A stretch of 64,000 bases of DNA from Bacteroidales bacterium (GTDB taxonomy: Bacteria > Bacteroidota > Bacteroidia > Bacteroidales > GCA-2748055): the NCBI GenBank assembly GCA_023138875.1, contig JAGLOO010000030.1, positions 124,001-188,000 of the forward strand, given 5' to 3'. The notes under the pieces are model-generated. The model saw only the letters and a program-made list of their open reading frames with translations. It ran no database searches and was not told the origin of the DNA. This document shows positions 9,575 to 19,000 of this stretch, in pieces. Position 1 is the stretch's first letter; the number at the start of each line of letters is the position of its first letter. Both the position numbers and the translations under genes were made by a program.

Positions 9575-10756
9575 TTAATTTGCAGTAACTTTAGCTCTTT
9601 TCAATCTCCTGCGGATGTTGGCCTCGACCACATAATGATCGATCAGGGGTGCAAAGACATTCATCAACAGGATGGCCAGCATTACACCCTCCGGGTAGGC
9701 CGGATTAAGCACCCTGATCAGGATGGCTAAAAACCCGATAAGGAATCCGTAGATCCACTTCCCACGTTCGGTCTGGGAGGCTGAAACCGGATCGGTAGCC
9801 ATGAAAACCGCACCGAATGCAAATCCTCCAAGCAGGAGGTGGTGCCAGGACGGAATGGCCATAAATTCATTCACCGCAAAGAGATTCAACAACAGGCCCA
9901 TGACGGCTCCGCCTGCGAATACGGAAAAGATGATCTTCCAGCTGGCAATGCCTGTAAATATCAGGAACAATGCTCCCAGCAGAATGGCAATGGTGGAGGT
10001 TTCCCCGATGGAACCAGGAATGGTTCCCAGGAACATGTCCCATGCCGTGTAGGTTTCTCCCAATCCATTCACAAAGGTGGAGGTGTTCTGTGCGGCCTGT
10101 CCGAGTATGGTGGATCCCGAATAACCATCGATCACCCCTGTTCCATCAACAAGACCCGGGATCCATACCTTGTCGCCCGACATCTGGCTGGGGTAGGCAA
10201 AAAACAGAAAAGCCCTGGCTGTCAGCGCCGGATTAAGAATATTCATCCCCGTGCCACCGAAAACTTCTTTACCGATGACCACTGCGAAGACTGTAGCCAC
10301 AGCCACCATCCAGAGAGGTACATCCGCAGGCATCACCAGGGGGATCAGCATCCCCGATACCAGGAATCCTTCGTTCACCTCATGGCCCCTCATCTGGGCA
10401 AAGGCAAATTCAATTCCCAGGCCCACCACATAGGATACCACGATGATGGGGAAAATCTTCAGGAATCCGAACCAGACCATCTGCCAGAACCCGGCGTCGA
10501 TACCCATGGCCTGGAAATGGTGGAATCCCGTATTCCATATCCCGAAAAGCAGAGCAGGCACCATGGCCACGACCACGATGATCATGGTCCGCTTCATATC
10601 GTTGGCATCCCTGATATGAACCCGGCCCGTTGTTACTTTGTCGGGTACAAAGAGAAAGGTTTCAAAAGCTTCAAATGTGGATAGAAACATGTGAAGCTTT
10701 CCCCCTTTCTCGAACGGAGGCTTGATCTTATCTACAAATCTTCTTAAAGCACTCAT
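9575..10756 (-). CDS. nqrB: Na+-translocating NADH:quinone reductase subunit B
   Basis: A 393-aa membrane subunit (RnfD/NqrB family), the probable Na+ channel and quinone-reducing subunit. Visible features are the N-terminal GRVHIRDANDMKR, multiple hydrophobic helices, the GGTGMNILNPALTARAFLF region and DGYSGSTILGQ, where the covalent FMN is expected on the Thr at about residue 216. The C-terminal NPAYPEGVMLAILLMNVFAPLIDHYV is typical. It lies 22 bp downstream of nqrA. Confidence 0.97.
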   Translation of the reverse strand: MSALRRFVDKIKPPFEKGGKLHMFLSTFEAFETFLFVPDKVTTGRVHIRDANDMKRTMIIVVVAMVPALLFGIWNTGFHHFQAMGIDAGFWQMVWFGFLKIFPIIVVSYVVGLGIEFAFAQMRGHEVNEGFLVSGMLIPLVMPADVPLWMVAVATVFAVVIGKEVFGGTGMNILNPALTARAFLFFAYPSQMSGDKVWIPGLVDGTGVIDGYSGSTILGQAAQNTSTFVNGLGETYTAWDMFLGTIPGSIGETSTIAILLGALFLIFTGIASWKIIFSVFAGGAVMGLLLNLFAVNEFMAIPSWHHLLLGGFAFGAVFMATDPVSASQTERGKWIYGFLIGFLAILIRVLNPAYPEGVMLAILLMNVFAPLIDHYVVEANIRRRLKRAKVTAN

Positions 10757-10778
10757 GTGAATTGATTGGTATATGTGA

Positions 10779-12140
10779 TTATTCTTCCATCTCTTTCCTT
10801 AGTGACCTCAACCCGTCCCGGAGGATTTTTGTGACCGGGATTTTCGAAGTACAGACCACTTCGCACAGGGCGAGGTCCTCTTCATCTACCTCGTAAATGC
10901 CCAGTTGCTCCATCTTGTCGATGTCGTTCACCATGATGGCCTTCAGCAGATGCATCGGGTAAATGTCCATGGGTAAAACCTTCTCATACTCGCCGGTCAT
11001 TACAAAGGCCCTCTCCCCTCCATGGTAATTGGTATCCATGTCAAAATGCCTGTTGGGCATAAGCAGGGCGGATGCAAATGAACGCGATGTGGAAAACTTC
11101 TTAAATCCGGGCAACATCCAGCCGAACAGTTCAAAATAATTCCCTTCCGGGATCACGGTCACCTGGGAATCTGAAAAACCGACATACCCTTCGGCGGCAT
11201 CAATCTGCCTGCCGTTGAGTACATTTCCGCTGATGACCCTGTTCTCACCTTCCATAATCCTATTCTCGAGCAGCGGAGCTACAGAGGTTCCCCGAATGGT
11301 CTTGAGATAAATTGGTTTCTCCACCCTCGATCCGGTGAGTGCAACCACCACGGAAGGATCGTATTGGCCGGTTTTGAACAACCGTCCGATGGCCAACACG
11401 TCCTGGGGCTGGACGGTCCAGACCACTTCACCCTTGTTGATGGGATCGAGATTATGGATCTGGATACCCACATTGCCTGCAGGATGCGGTCCCTTAAACC
11501 GGTTGATCTCCACTCCCTTGATGGAAGAGAGCGTTCGCACTGACGGATACCGGCCATCCAGGTTCAGATGGACCTTCCCTTCTGTGAGTCTTTTCAGTAC
11601 ATTCACACCCCACTGGAAATCCTCATCTATATCCTTCAACAGGAAGTCATAATCGGGAGCAAGGGGTGCTGTATCAAATGCCGAAATAAAGATTGATTTT
11701 GGCTGATCCCCAGGCCTGGCAATCACCGTATAGGGACGCCGGCGAATCATGGGCCAGAGGCCGCTTTCAAGCAGGTTCTCAACGATTTGCTCACGGCTCA
11801 AATCAGCCGGATCACCCTGCAGGAAGGTCTCCCGGGTATCCTTTCCGTCATCCTCTATGACCACCTCCACGATCCGCCTGCGATCACCCCGGTTGATGGA
11901 CAGAAGAATTCCGCTCACCGGTGAGGTAAACATAATCTCCGGATGGTATTTATCGTAGAAGATGGGAGTTCCCACCTTCACCGGATCACAGAGCTTGGGA
12001 ATGATTTTCGGAGTAAGTCCGTGCCAGTCTACCGGCTTTATTGCATAGGTTTTTGACCTGGGAGACTTTACATAAATTTTTTCAGCCTGTCCATTCATCT
12101 TTATGTCCAGGCCTTTTTTGATCTTTATTACATCTGCCAT
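10779..12140 (-). CDS. nqrA: Na+-translocating NADH:quinone reductase subunit A
   Basis: A 453-aa cytoplasmic subunit associated with the quinone end of Na+-NQR. The family N-terminus is clear: IKIKKGLDIKMNGQAE, then a RnfC-like barrel and sandwich region (TPIFYDKYHPEIMFTSPVSG). Further signatures are HPAGNVGIQIHNLDPIN and WMLPGFKKFSTSR. It is the first gene of the operon, with a plausible Bacteroidota-type promoter 30-60 bp upstream. Unlike NqrB and NqrC it carries no covalent-flavin motif, as expected. Confidence 0.97.
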   Translation of the reverse strand: MADVIKIKKGLDIKMNGQAEKIYVKSPRSKTYAIKPVDWHGLTPKIIPKLCDPVKVGTPIFYDKYHPEIMFTSPVSGILLSINRGDRRRIVEVVIEDDGKDTRETFLQGDPADLSREQIVENLLESGLWPMIRRRPYTVIARPGDQPKSIFISAFDTAPLAPDYDFLLKDIDEDFQWGVNVLKRLTEGKVHLNLDGRYPSVRTLSSIKGVEINRFKGPHPAGNVGIQIHNLDPINKGEVVWTVQPQDVLAIGRLFKTGQYDPSVVVALTGSRVEKPIYLKTIRGTSVAPLLENRIMEGENRVISGNVLNGRQIDAAEGYVGFSDSQVTVIPEGNYFELFGWMLPGFKKFSTSRSFASALLMPNRHFDMDTNYHGGERAFVMTGEYEKVLPMDIYPMHLLKAIMVNDIDKMEQLGIYEVDEEDLALCEVVCTSKIPVTKILRDGLRSLRKEMEE

Positions 12141-12170
12141 TATGAACTGTGTAACAGTAAAATAAAAGTG

Positions 12171-12200
12171 TAAAATTAGCTATTTTTGTGAACTGACAAA
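12171..12200 (-). promoter_or_regulatory. Probable promoter of the nqr operon
   Basis: On the minus strand a TTTG box (complement at 12197-12200) is followed after 18 bp by TAATTTTA (complement at 12171-12178). This fits the Bacteroidota -33 TTTG / -7 TAnnTTTG consensus with one mismatch in the -7 box. It ends 30 bp before the nqrA start, so a short leader is implied. Confidence 0.5.
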
Positions 12201-12240
12201 CACCAACCCCGGATAATATATTTGAAAGTTTTTACCAGAC

Positions 12241-12837
12241 TCATTCAATCGATGGCTCGATTTTGACGACAAGATTCCCTTTCAGTTTATACTGCTCCTT
12301 GCTTTCCGGACAGGTAGCCATCCCCTCATCATTAAACTCAAGCCGGTGTCCGAAATCACTCATCCAGCCTACCTGCTTAGAAGGATTACCAACTACCAGT
12401 GCGTAGGGTTTTACCTCACGAATTACAACAGCTCCTGCACCAATAAATGCGAATTTGCCAATCCTATTCCCACATACAATGGTGGCATTGGCCCCGATGG
12501 TGGCCCCTTTTTCCACAACTGTTTTCATATACTCGTTCTTCCTGGCAATGGCACTGCGTGGATTGATTACATTGGTGAATACCATGGAGGGGCCCAGGAA
12601 GACATCGTCCTCGCAAATCACCCCTGTATAGATGGAAACATTGTTCTGAACCTTTACATTTTTTCCCAGAACCACATCGGGTGAAACCACCACATTCTGC
12701 CCCAGGTTGCAATTCTCACCGATGACACATCCGGTCATAATGTGACTGAAGTGCCAGATCTTAGTGCCGGAGCCAATCCGGACGCCTTCATCAATGACAG
12801 CCGTTTCGTGTGCAAAATAGTCTTTCGTTCGTTTCAT
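12241..12837 (-). CDS. WbpD/WlbB-like UDP-amino-sugar N-acetyltransferase
   Basis: A 198-aa left-handed beta-helix N-acetyltransferase. It matches the type that acetylates the 3-amino group of UDP-2-acetamido-3-amino-2,3-dideoxy-glucuronate. Typical features are the N-terminal FAHETAVIDEGVRIGSGTKI followed by WHFSHI, the central VFTNVINPRSAIARKNEY with VVEKGATIGANATIVCG, and the C-terminal ALVVGNPSKQVGWMSDFG. It is 6 bp downstream of a DegT-type aminotransferase that would supply the amino substrate, which supports the WbpE/WbpD assignment. The dehydrogenase and oxidase partners (WbpA, WbpB) are not in this window. Confidence 0.85.
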   Translation of the reverse strand: MKRTKDYFAHETAVIDEGVRIGSGTKIWHFSHIMTGCVIGENCNLGQNVVVSPDVVLGKNVKVQNNVSIYTGVICEDDVFLGPSMVFTNVINPRSAIARKNEYMKTVVEKGATIGANATIVCGNRIGKFAFIGAGAVVIREVKPYALVVGNPSKQVGWMSDFGHRLEFNDEGMATCPESKEQYKLKGNLVVKIEPSIE

Positions 12838-12843
12838 GAATTC

Positions 12844-13971
12844 TTAGTTAAAAAAGGCCTGAACCTGACCGGTGATATATTCCAGTTGCTCCTCATCCAG
12901 TTCGGTATGCATGGGCAGTGAGAGCACCGTTTCTGAGAGCTTTTCCGATACAGGCATATCTCCCTTCCGATACCCCAGGTCACTGAAAGCCCGCTGCAGA
13001 TGAAGCGGTACCGGGTAGTAGATCATGGCGGGGACCTGTTTCTCCTGCAGCCATTGTTTCAGTTCATCCCTGGTGCCAGGCGGTACCTGTATGGTGTACT
13101 GATGAAAAATGTGAGTTGAGAAGGGGGATCGTACCGGGACCTGAATATCGGTAATGGTTGATAAAGCGGTGTCATAGAAGGCTGCCGCTTTCTGACGCAA
13201 CCGGTGGTATTCATCCAGGTATCTCAGTTTTACCCTGAGTATGGCAGCCTGCATTGTATCCAAACGAGAATTAACACCCACATAATCATAGTAATAGCGC
13301 CGGCTCATCCCGTGATTTACCAGGGCCCTGAGTAGCTCACCAAGGCTGTCATCATTAGTGAAAAGTGCCCCTCCGTCCCCGAAGGCCCCCAGGTTCTTGG
13401 ATGGAAAAAAGGAAGTGGTCCCGATGTGGCCGATGGTTCCTGCTTTTTGAGTACTACCCCCGGGAAATAGGTAGTCGGCCCCGATGGCTTGCGCATTGTC
13501 CTCGATGACAAACAGAGAATGCCTGGTGGCCACATCCATGATCGCTTCCATGTTGACACACTGTCCGAACAGGTGCACAGGTACAATGGCCTTCGTCCGG
13601 TGGTTCACTGCAACCTCAAGCAGATCAGTATCCAGGTTAAAGGTCTCCTGCTCCACGTCCACAAGCACAGATTTTAGTCCAATCAGCTTGATGACCTCTA
13701 TGGTGGAAATGAATGTGAAAGGCGTGGTGATCACCTCATCGCCGGGTTGAAGCCCCAGTGCCATGATTGCCACCTGCAGGGCATCGGTTCCATTCCCGCA
13801 GGCAACAGCATGCTTGCTCCCCATATAGGCAGCTAATTCTTCCTGGAATTGGTGAACATCCCCACCCCTGATAAAAGCGGATGAATCAATGACCCGCTGA
13901 ATGGCCTGGTTTACTTCGTCTTTGATTTTAAGATACTGACCATGAAGGTCGACCATTTTTATTTCGTTCAT
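12844..13971 (-). CDS. DegT/DnrJ/EryC1 aminotransferase, WbpE/WlbC-like
   Basis: A 375-aa PLP-dependent sugar aminotransferase. The fold signatures are clear: ACGNGTDALQVAIMALGLQPG near the start, the cofactor Asp in VIEDNAQAIGA, and the PLP Lys in TTSFFPSKNLGAFGDGG. The substrate-loop region is GVNSRLDTMQAAILRVKL. With the downstream acetyltransferase it most likely makes a 3-amino then 3-acetamido UDP-sugar for surface glycans. The pair lies alone between nqrA and a T9SS gene, not within a recognisable polysaccharide cluster. The exact sugar is inferred from the partner gene. Confidence 0.9.
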   Translation of the reverse strand: MNEIKMVDLHGQYLKIKDEVNQAIQRVIDSSAFIRGGDVHQFQEELAAYMGSKHAVACGNGTDALQVAIMALGLQPGDEVITTPFTFISTIEVIKLIGLKSVLVDVEQETFNLDTDLLEVAVNHRTKAIVPVHLFGQCVNMEAIMDVATRHSLFVIEDNAQAIGADYLFPGGSTQKAGTIGHIGTTSFFPSKNLGAFGDGGALFTNDDSLGELLRALVNHGMSRRYYYDYVGVNSRLDTMQAAILRVKLRYLDEYHRLRQKAAAFYDTALSTITDIQVPVRSPFSTHIFHQYTIQVPPGTRDELKQWLQEKQVPAMIYYPVPLHLQRAFSDLGYRKGDMPVSEKLSETVLSLPMHTELDEEQLEYITGQVQAFFN

Positions 13972-13999
13972 TTTCTATTATAAAAAATTGATCGTAAAT

Positions 14000-14007
14000 T
14001 ACCTTTG
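14000..14007 (+). promoter_or_regulatory. Candidate -7 box upstream of the T9SS plug-domain gene
   Basis: TACCTTTG matches the Bacteroidota -7 consensus TAnnTTTG exactly. It lies in the divergent gap before the plus-strand gene at 14146, but no good -33 TTTG is visible at the expected distance, so the call is tentative. Confidence 0.3.
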
Positions 14008-14145
14008 CTTAATAACCGCCAAGAGCAAGGGAAATGAACAAAAATACAAATTTTACCGGTCAGCCGGTTGAGCAATACAGATTTATGCGGTTATTTATTG
14101 TTGGCTGTACAACATAAAGGAACGGTTTTTGCAATACCCAAAACC

Positions 14146-15462
14146 ATGAACAAAATGAAAATCCATCACAACAGGAACATACCGGTACTTATCCTTGCAT
14201 CTTTCATCCTGGGATTCCTGTGGAACAACCCGGTTCAGTGTCAGCATCCCTACCAGGACACCGATGGAAAGCTGCGTGAAATGGCACTGGACCCGAACGT
14301 TAAAACCATCCAGCTTTACAGGGAAGGCTGGCCCCTGAGCTATCCTGTTATAAGGCTCCCGGAGGATGTCCCCCTGGTGCTGGAATTTGATGATCTGTCG
14401 AAGGACCAGCCCACTTTCCTCTATAAAGTGGTCCATTGCAATGCCGACTGGACCCCTTCCGGCCTCATAGAGCAGGAGTACCTGGAAGGGTACCCGGAAA
14501 ACGAGGTTCCCGGAAGCACCCCTTCTTTCAATACCTATTACACCTACCGGCATTATACCCTCAACCTCCCTAATGAAAACACCCGGTTCCTGGTTTCAGG
14601 AAATTACATGGTGGTGGTATACCGGGATTGGGACCCCGGCGACGTTGCCTTCACAAAAAGGTTCATGGTCACCGAAGGACTGGTAAACATTCAGGCCAGG
14701 GCAGGTATACCGGTGATGAATCATTATAAAGGTTGCTGCCATGAGGTGGACTTTACAGTAAAGCATGCCGGGGTGAACATTGATGATCCCTTCGGTGATA
14801 CCCGGGCAGCCATATACCAGAACGGACTCTGGGACCTGGGCCTCGAAGGACTGCAACCCTATATGGTCAATCCCCTCGAACTGGTCTATGATTTCCAGGA
14901 AGAGAACATCTTTCCGGGAGGCAACGAATTCAGGTTCTTCGATACCAAGAACACACGCATCCCCACCTATTTCATACAGCACATCGATTATATCGATCCC
15001 TACTTCCACTTCGAGCTGAAACCGGACAAACCCAATCCGCCCCACCTCTACTTTTCAAAAGAAGATATCAACGGGAGGTACTTCATCGAATCGGAAGGCG
15101 GACGGGATCCTGGAGTGGATGCCGATTATGTGTTTGTGCACTTCAGTCTCACCATGCCCAATCCCCTGGATGGCTCGGTGTACATCACCGGGGACCTGAC
15201 CAACTGGCAGTTCAATGATCTGAACCGAATGGAATATGTGGCCGACAAGGGAGCTTACATGAAAACCCTGTTGCTCAAGCAGGGAGTTTACAACTACAGG
15301 TACCTGTTCCTGCCTGCTTTTTCAGAACAGTTTGATATGGCGGAGATCGAGGGAAGTCATTATGAAACGGAGAATGAATACCTGATCCTTTTCTACCACC
15401 GCCCCCCCGGAACACGGTACGACCGTTTACTGGGCCACCAGGTCATCCATTCAAATCAGTAA
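14146..15462 (+). CDS. Type IX secretion system plug-domain protein (DUF5103 family)
   Basis: A 438-aa protein with a signal peptide (IPVLILASFILGFLWNNPVQCQ). It belongs to the DUF5103 family, whose N-terminal part is the T9SS plug-protein domain. Recognisable stretches are VKTIQLYREGWPLSYPVIRL, PLVLEFDDLSKDQPTFLYK, VHCNADWTPSGLIEQEYLEG and, in the C-terminal half, SVYITGDLTNWQFNDLNRM, which resembles a carbohydrate-binding/early-set fold. The frame opens earlier with a TTG at 14068, but the ATG at 14146 gives a signal peptide at the right distance. Plug proteins close the outer-membrane SprA translocon in T9SS; the link to that role is by family. It fits the several T9SS cargo genes nearby. 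Confidence 0.85.
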   Translation: MNKMKIHHNRNIPVLILASFILGFLWNNPVQCQHPYQDTDGKLREMALDPNVKTIQLYREGWPLSYPVIRLPEDVPLVLEFDDLSKDQPTFLYKVVHCNADWTPSGLIEQEYLEGYPENEVPGSTPSFNTYYTYRHYTLNLPNENTRFLVSGNYMVVVYRDWDPGDVAFTKRFMVTEGLVNIQARAGIPVMNHYKGCCHEVDFTVKHAGVNIDDPFGDTRAAIYQNGLWDLGLEGLQPYMVNPLELVYDFQEENIFPGGNEFRFFDTKNTRIPTYFIQHIDYIDPYFHFELKPDKPNPPHLYFSKEDINGRYFIESEGGRDPGVDADYVFVHFSLTMPNPLDGSVYITGDLTNWQFNDLNRMEYVADKGAYMKTLLLKQGVYNYRYLFLPAFSEQFDMAEIEGSHYETENEYLILFYHRPPGTRYDRLLGHQVIHSNQ

Positions 15463-15482
15463 AAAAGGTGCCCATGGGCATC
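15462..15482 (-). terminator. Possible terminator between convergent genes
   Basis: The palindrome TGCCCATGGGCA (15469-15480), read on the minus strand, is followed by CC and six T. It lies 10 bp after the stop of the HD-domain gene. The stem is only about 4 bp if a tetraloop is allowed, so it is a weak candidate. Confidence 0.35.
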
Positions 15483-15489
15483 CCGCATC

Positions 15490-16050
15490 CTAAAGCCCGA
15501 TCTCACCGGAGATCTCCCGCATGGCGTCCACCGAGATCTGTATAAACTCATCCAGTGGGATCCCGGTCTTTTCGCATTCCAGGATGTGATCGCGGTTCAC
15601 ACTGGCCGCGAAAGCCTTCTCTTTCATCCGTTTGCGGACCGACTTGTACTTTACACTGTTAATTTTCCTGTCAGGGTAAACCAGCGTGGTAGCGTATATC
15701 AAACCGGTAATGGTCTCACCGGCAGCCAGTGCATGCTGGAACAGGGTGTACCTGGGGATTCCGGTGGCCTCATCGTTGTGCATGCGAATGGCATCGATCA
15801 TCTCCCCATCCAGGTTAAACTCATCCAGGAGCTCCTCCGCCTTCAGGGCATGCACCTTCGGATCGGCACCGGTCACCTCCACATCAACATCGTGCAGCAG
15901 TCCCGTCAGTCCCCATCGCTCTTCATCCTCCCTCAGCCGTCTGGCCAGAGCCCGCATGACTGCTTCAGATGCAAGACAGTGAATGATGGTCTTCTCGTTT
16001 TTCACATGTTCGTGAAGTTTTGCTAATGCTAAATCACGGGTAATATTCAT
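15490..16050 (-). CDS. HD-domain (HDIG) hydrolase
   Basis: A 186-aa HD-superfamily metal-dependent phosphohydrolase. The metal-binding residues are visible as the first His in IIHCLASEAVMRAL, the HD pair in LTGLLHDVDVE, and later His residues in VHALKAEELL and IRMHNDE. Such single-domain HDIG proteins are usually cytoplasmic and of unknown substrate (nucleotide or other phosphate esters). It converges with the T9SS plug-domain gene and is 4 bp downstream of the stop codon of the large Ig-repeat gene, on the same strand. Confidence 0.85.
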   Translation of the reverse strand: MNITRDLALAKLHEHVKNEKTIIHCLASEAVMRALARRLREDEERWGLTGLLHDVDVEVTGADPKVHALKAEELLDEFNLDGEMIDAIRMHNDEATGIPRYTLFQHALAAGETITGLIYATTLVYPDRKINSVKYKSVRKRMKEKAFAASVNRDHILECEKTGIPLDEFIQISVDAMREISGEIGL

Positions 16051-16054
16051 ACCT

Positions 16055-19000
16055 CTATCTCACAATAATTACTCGATTCACGATCGAATGTTGATCGGCA
16101 TACATTCTGATGAAGTATGGTCCCGGGGGGTACATGGAAAGATCAATCTTGATTAAAGATAACCCAGACTCCGGGATCATATCTATCATTATCGAACCAC
16201 TAAACCCGACAACCTGAATGAGGTCAATATTGTTTTCTCCAACCTCAAGATAGAAAACTCCTTTTGACGGATTGGGATATACCGATAATCCAAACATCTC
16301 ATTTTCATCAACTACGGTTTCCCAGTCATTAATTTTAACAGCATATACGCACTCAACACCTGAACCATCCTGAGCGGTGGCTATAACAATAACTGTACCG
16401 GCCGCTACTGCGGTCAACAATCCGCCTTGGGTAATGGTGGCCTCCCCGGTCTCATTCTCCACCCTCCAGATCACATTTTGGTTAGTTGCATCGGTCGGTA
16501 ACACTTGTAGTATGAATTGCAAAGTCCCACCTATTCCAATCTCTGTCACTCCACTGGTAGTAGTTATATTGATGTCATTTACCAGTATGACAGAACTGGT
16601 GATGGTAAGTTCCATGGTATCCCTTTTGCCGGAACCATCCCAGGTTATTGCTATCACGTCAACAGTCCCTTCTGACTCACTTATGAAGAGCCCCTCCTGG
16701 GTTATTCTTGCATCTCCGGTTTTTTTGTTGACTCTCCAGATAACATCTTTATCCGTGGCATTATATGGTAAAGCTTCCACTGAAAACTGCAGGGAGTTTC
16801 CAATGGGCAACACTGTTATTCCTCCTTCTGAAATAACTGAAATCGAGCTCACCATTACTTTTTGATCCGAGATTGTGATTTGCATGCTGGTCGTTACCCC
16901 CGAACCATCCTGAGCAGTGGCCACAACAGTTACTGTACCCTCCGAAGTTGCCGTAAGCAATCCTCCCTGGGTAATCGTCGCTGAACCCGTCTGGTTAAGC
17001 ACACTCCAGATAATAGCCTTATTAGTCGCACCCGCAGGTAATACCTCCGCTGTGAACTGTAGCGTTCCACCCGTTAACATCTCTGTCACTTCTCCAACAG
17101 AGGTCACATTGATCGTTGTCACCGGCACCACCGGATCAGTGATCATGATCTGCAGGCTGCCCGTTACTCCGGAACCATCCTGAGCAGTGGCCACAACTGT
17201 TATGGTACCCTCCGAAGTTGCCGTAAGCAATCCTCCCTGGGTAATGGTAGCCTCTCCAGTCTGGTTAGTTACACTCCAGGTAATATCCTTATTGGTAGCA
17301 TTCAATGGTAAGACATTTGCTGAAAACTGTAGCGTACCGCCGGTTAACAACTCAGTCACTCCTCCAACCGAGGTCACATTGATTGTGGTCACTAGCACCA
17401 CCGGATCAGTGATTGAGATCTGCAGGCTGCCTGTTGCTCCCGATCCATCCTGAGCAGTGGCCACAACTGTTACTGTACCCTCCGAAGTTGCCGTAAGCAA
17501 TCCTCCCTGGGTAATCGTGCCCGAACCTGTTTGGTCCAACACACTCCAGATAATATCCTTGTTGGTGGCATTCGATGGTAAGACATTTGCTGAAAACTGT
17601 AGCGTACCGCCGGTTAACATCTCAGCCACTCCTCCAACCAAGGTCACATTGATCGTTGTCACTGGCATCACCGGATCAGTGATCATGATCTGCAGGCTGC
17701 CCGTTACTCCCGATCCATCCTGAGCAGTGGCCACAACTGTTACTGTACCCTCCGAAGTTGCCGTAAGCAATCCTCCCTGGGTAATGGTAGCCTCTCCTGT
17801 CTGGTTAGTTACACTCCAGGTAATATCCTTATTGGTAGCATTCGATGGTAAGACATTTGCTGAGAACTGAAGCATACCACCGGTTAACATCTCTGTTACT
17901 CCTCCAACCGAGGTCACATTGATCGTTGTCACTGGCACCACCAGATCAGTGATCGAGATCTGCAGGCTGCCTGTTGCTCCCGATCCATCCTGAGCAGTGG
18001 CCACAACTGTTACTGTACCCTCCGAAGTTGCCGTAAGCAATCCTCCCTGGGTAATGGTAGCCTCTCCTGTCTGGTTAGTTACACTCCAGGTAATATTCTT
18101 ATTTGTTGCATCTGACGGCAGGACTTCCGCTGTGAACTGAAGTGTTCCTCCCGTTAGTATTTCAGTTATTCCTCCAACAGAGGTCACATTAATTGTGGTC
18201 ACTGTCACCACCGGATCGGTGACAGTGATCTGCAGGCCGCCCGTTACCCCTGAACCATCCTGAGCAGTGGCCACAACTGTTACTGTACCTGGTGCCATTG
18301 CTGTTAACAATCCTCCCTGTGTAATCGTGCCCGAACCAGTTTGGTCCAACACACTCCAGGTAATATCCTTATTGGTAGCATTCGATAGTAAGACATCCGC
18401 TGAAAACTGTAGCGTACCGCCCGTTAATAGTTCAGTCACTCCTCCTTCCGAGGTCACATTGATTGTGGTCACAGGTACTTCAGGGTCGGTGATCATGATC
18501 TGCAGGTTGCCCGTTACCCCGGAACCATCCTGAGCAGTGGCCACAACTGTTACTGTACCCTCCGAAGTTGCCGTAAGCAATCCTCCCTGGGTAATCGTGC
18601 CCGAACCAGTTTGATTCGTTACACTCCATACTATCTCCTTGTTGGTAGCATCTGTAGGTAATACCTCTGCTGAAAACTGTAGCGTACCGCCGGTTAACAT
18701 CTCAGTCACTCCTCCAACAGAGGTCACATTGATCAGAGCCACCGGCACCACCGGATCGGTGATCGATATCTGCATGCTGCCCGTTACCCCTGAACCATCC
18801 TGAGCAGTGGCCACAACAGTTACTGTACCCTCCAAAGTTGCCGTAAACAATCCTCCCTGGGTAATCGTGCCCGAACCAGTTTGGTCCAACACACTCCATG
18901 CTATATCCTTATTAGTAGCATCTGTAGGTAATACTTCAGCTGAAAACTGAAGCATACTACCGGTTAACATCTCTGTCACTCCTCCAATAGAGGTCACATT

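Noticed and set aside
9839-10684. 281-aa plus-strand frame opposite nqrB
   Set aside because: Antisense of a well-conserved membrane protein gene; composition is typical of a shadow frame.
16917-18533. Regular 88-aa plus-strand open frames at 270-bp spacing
   Set aside because: They are the antisense of the Big2 repeats, carry no start context, and their regularity is explained by the repeat itself.
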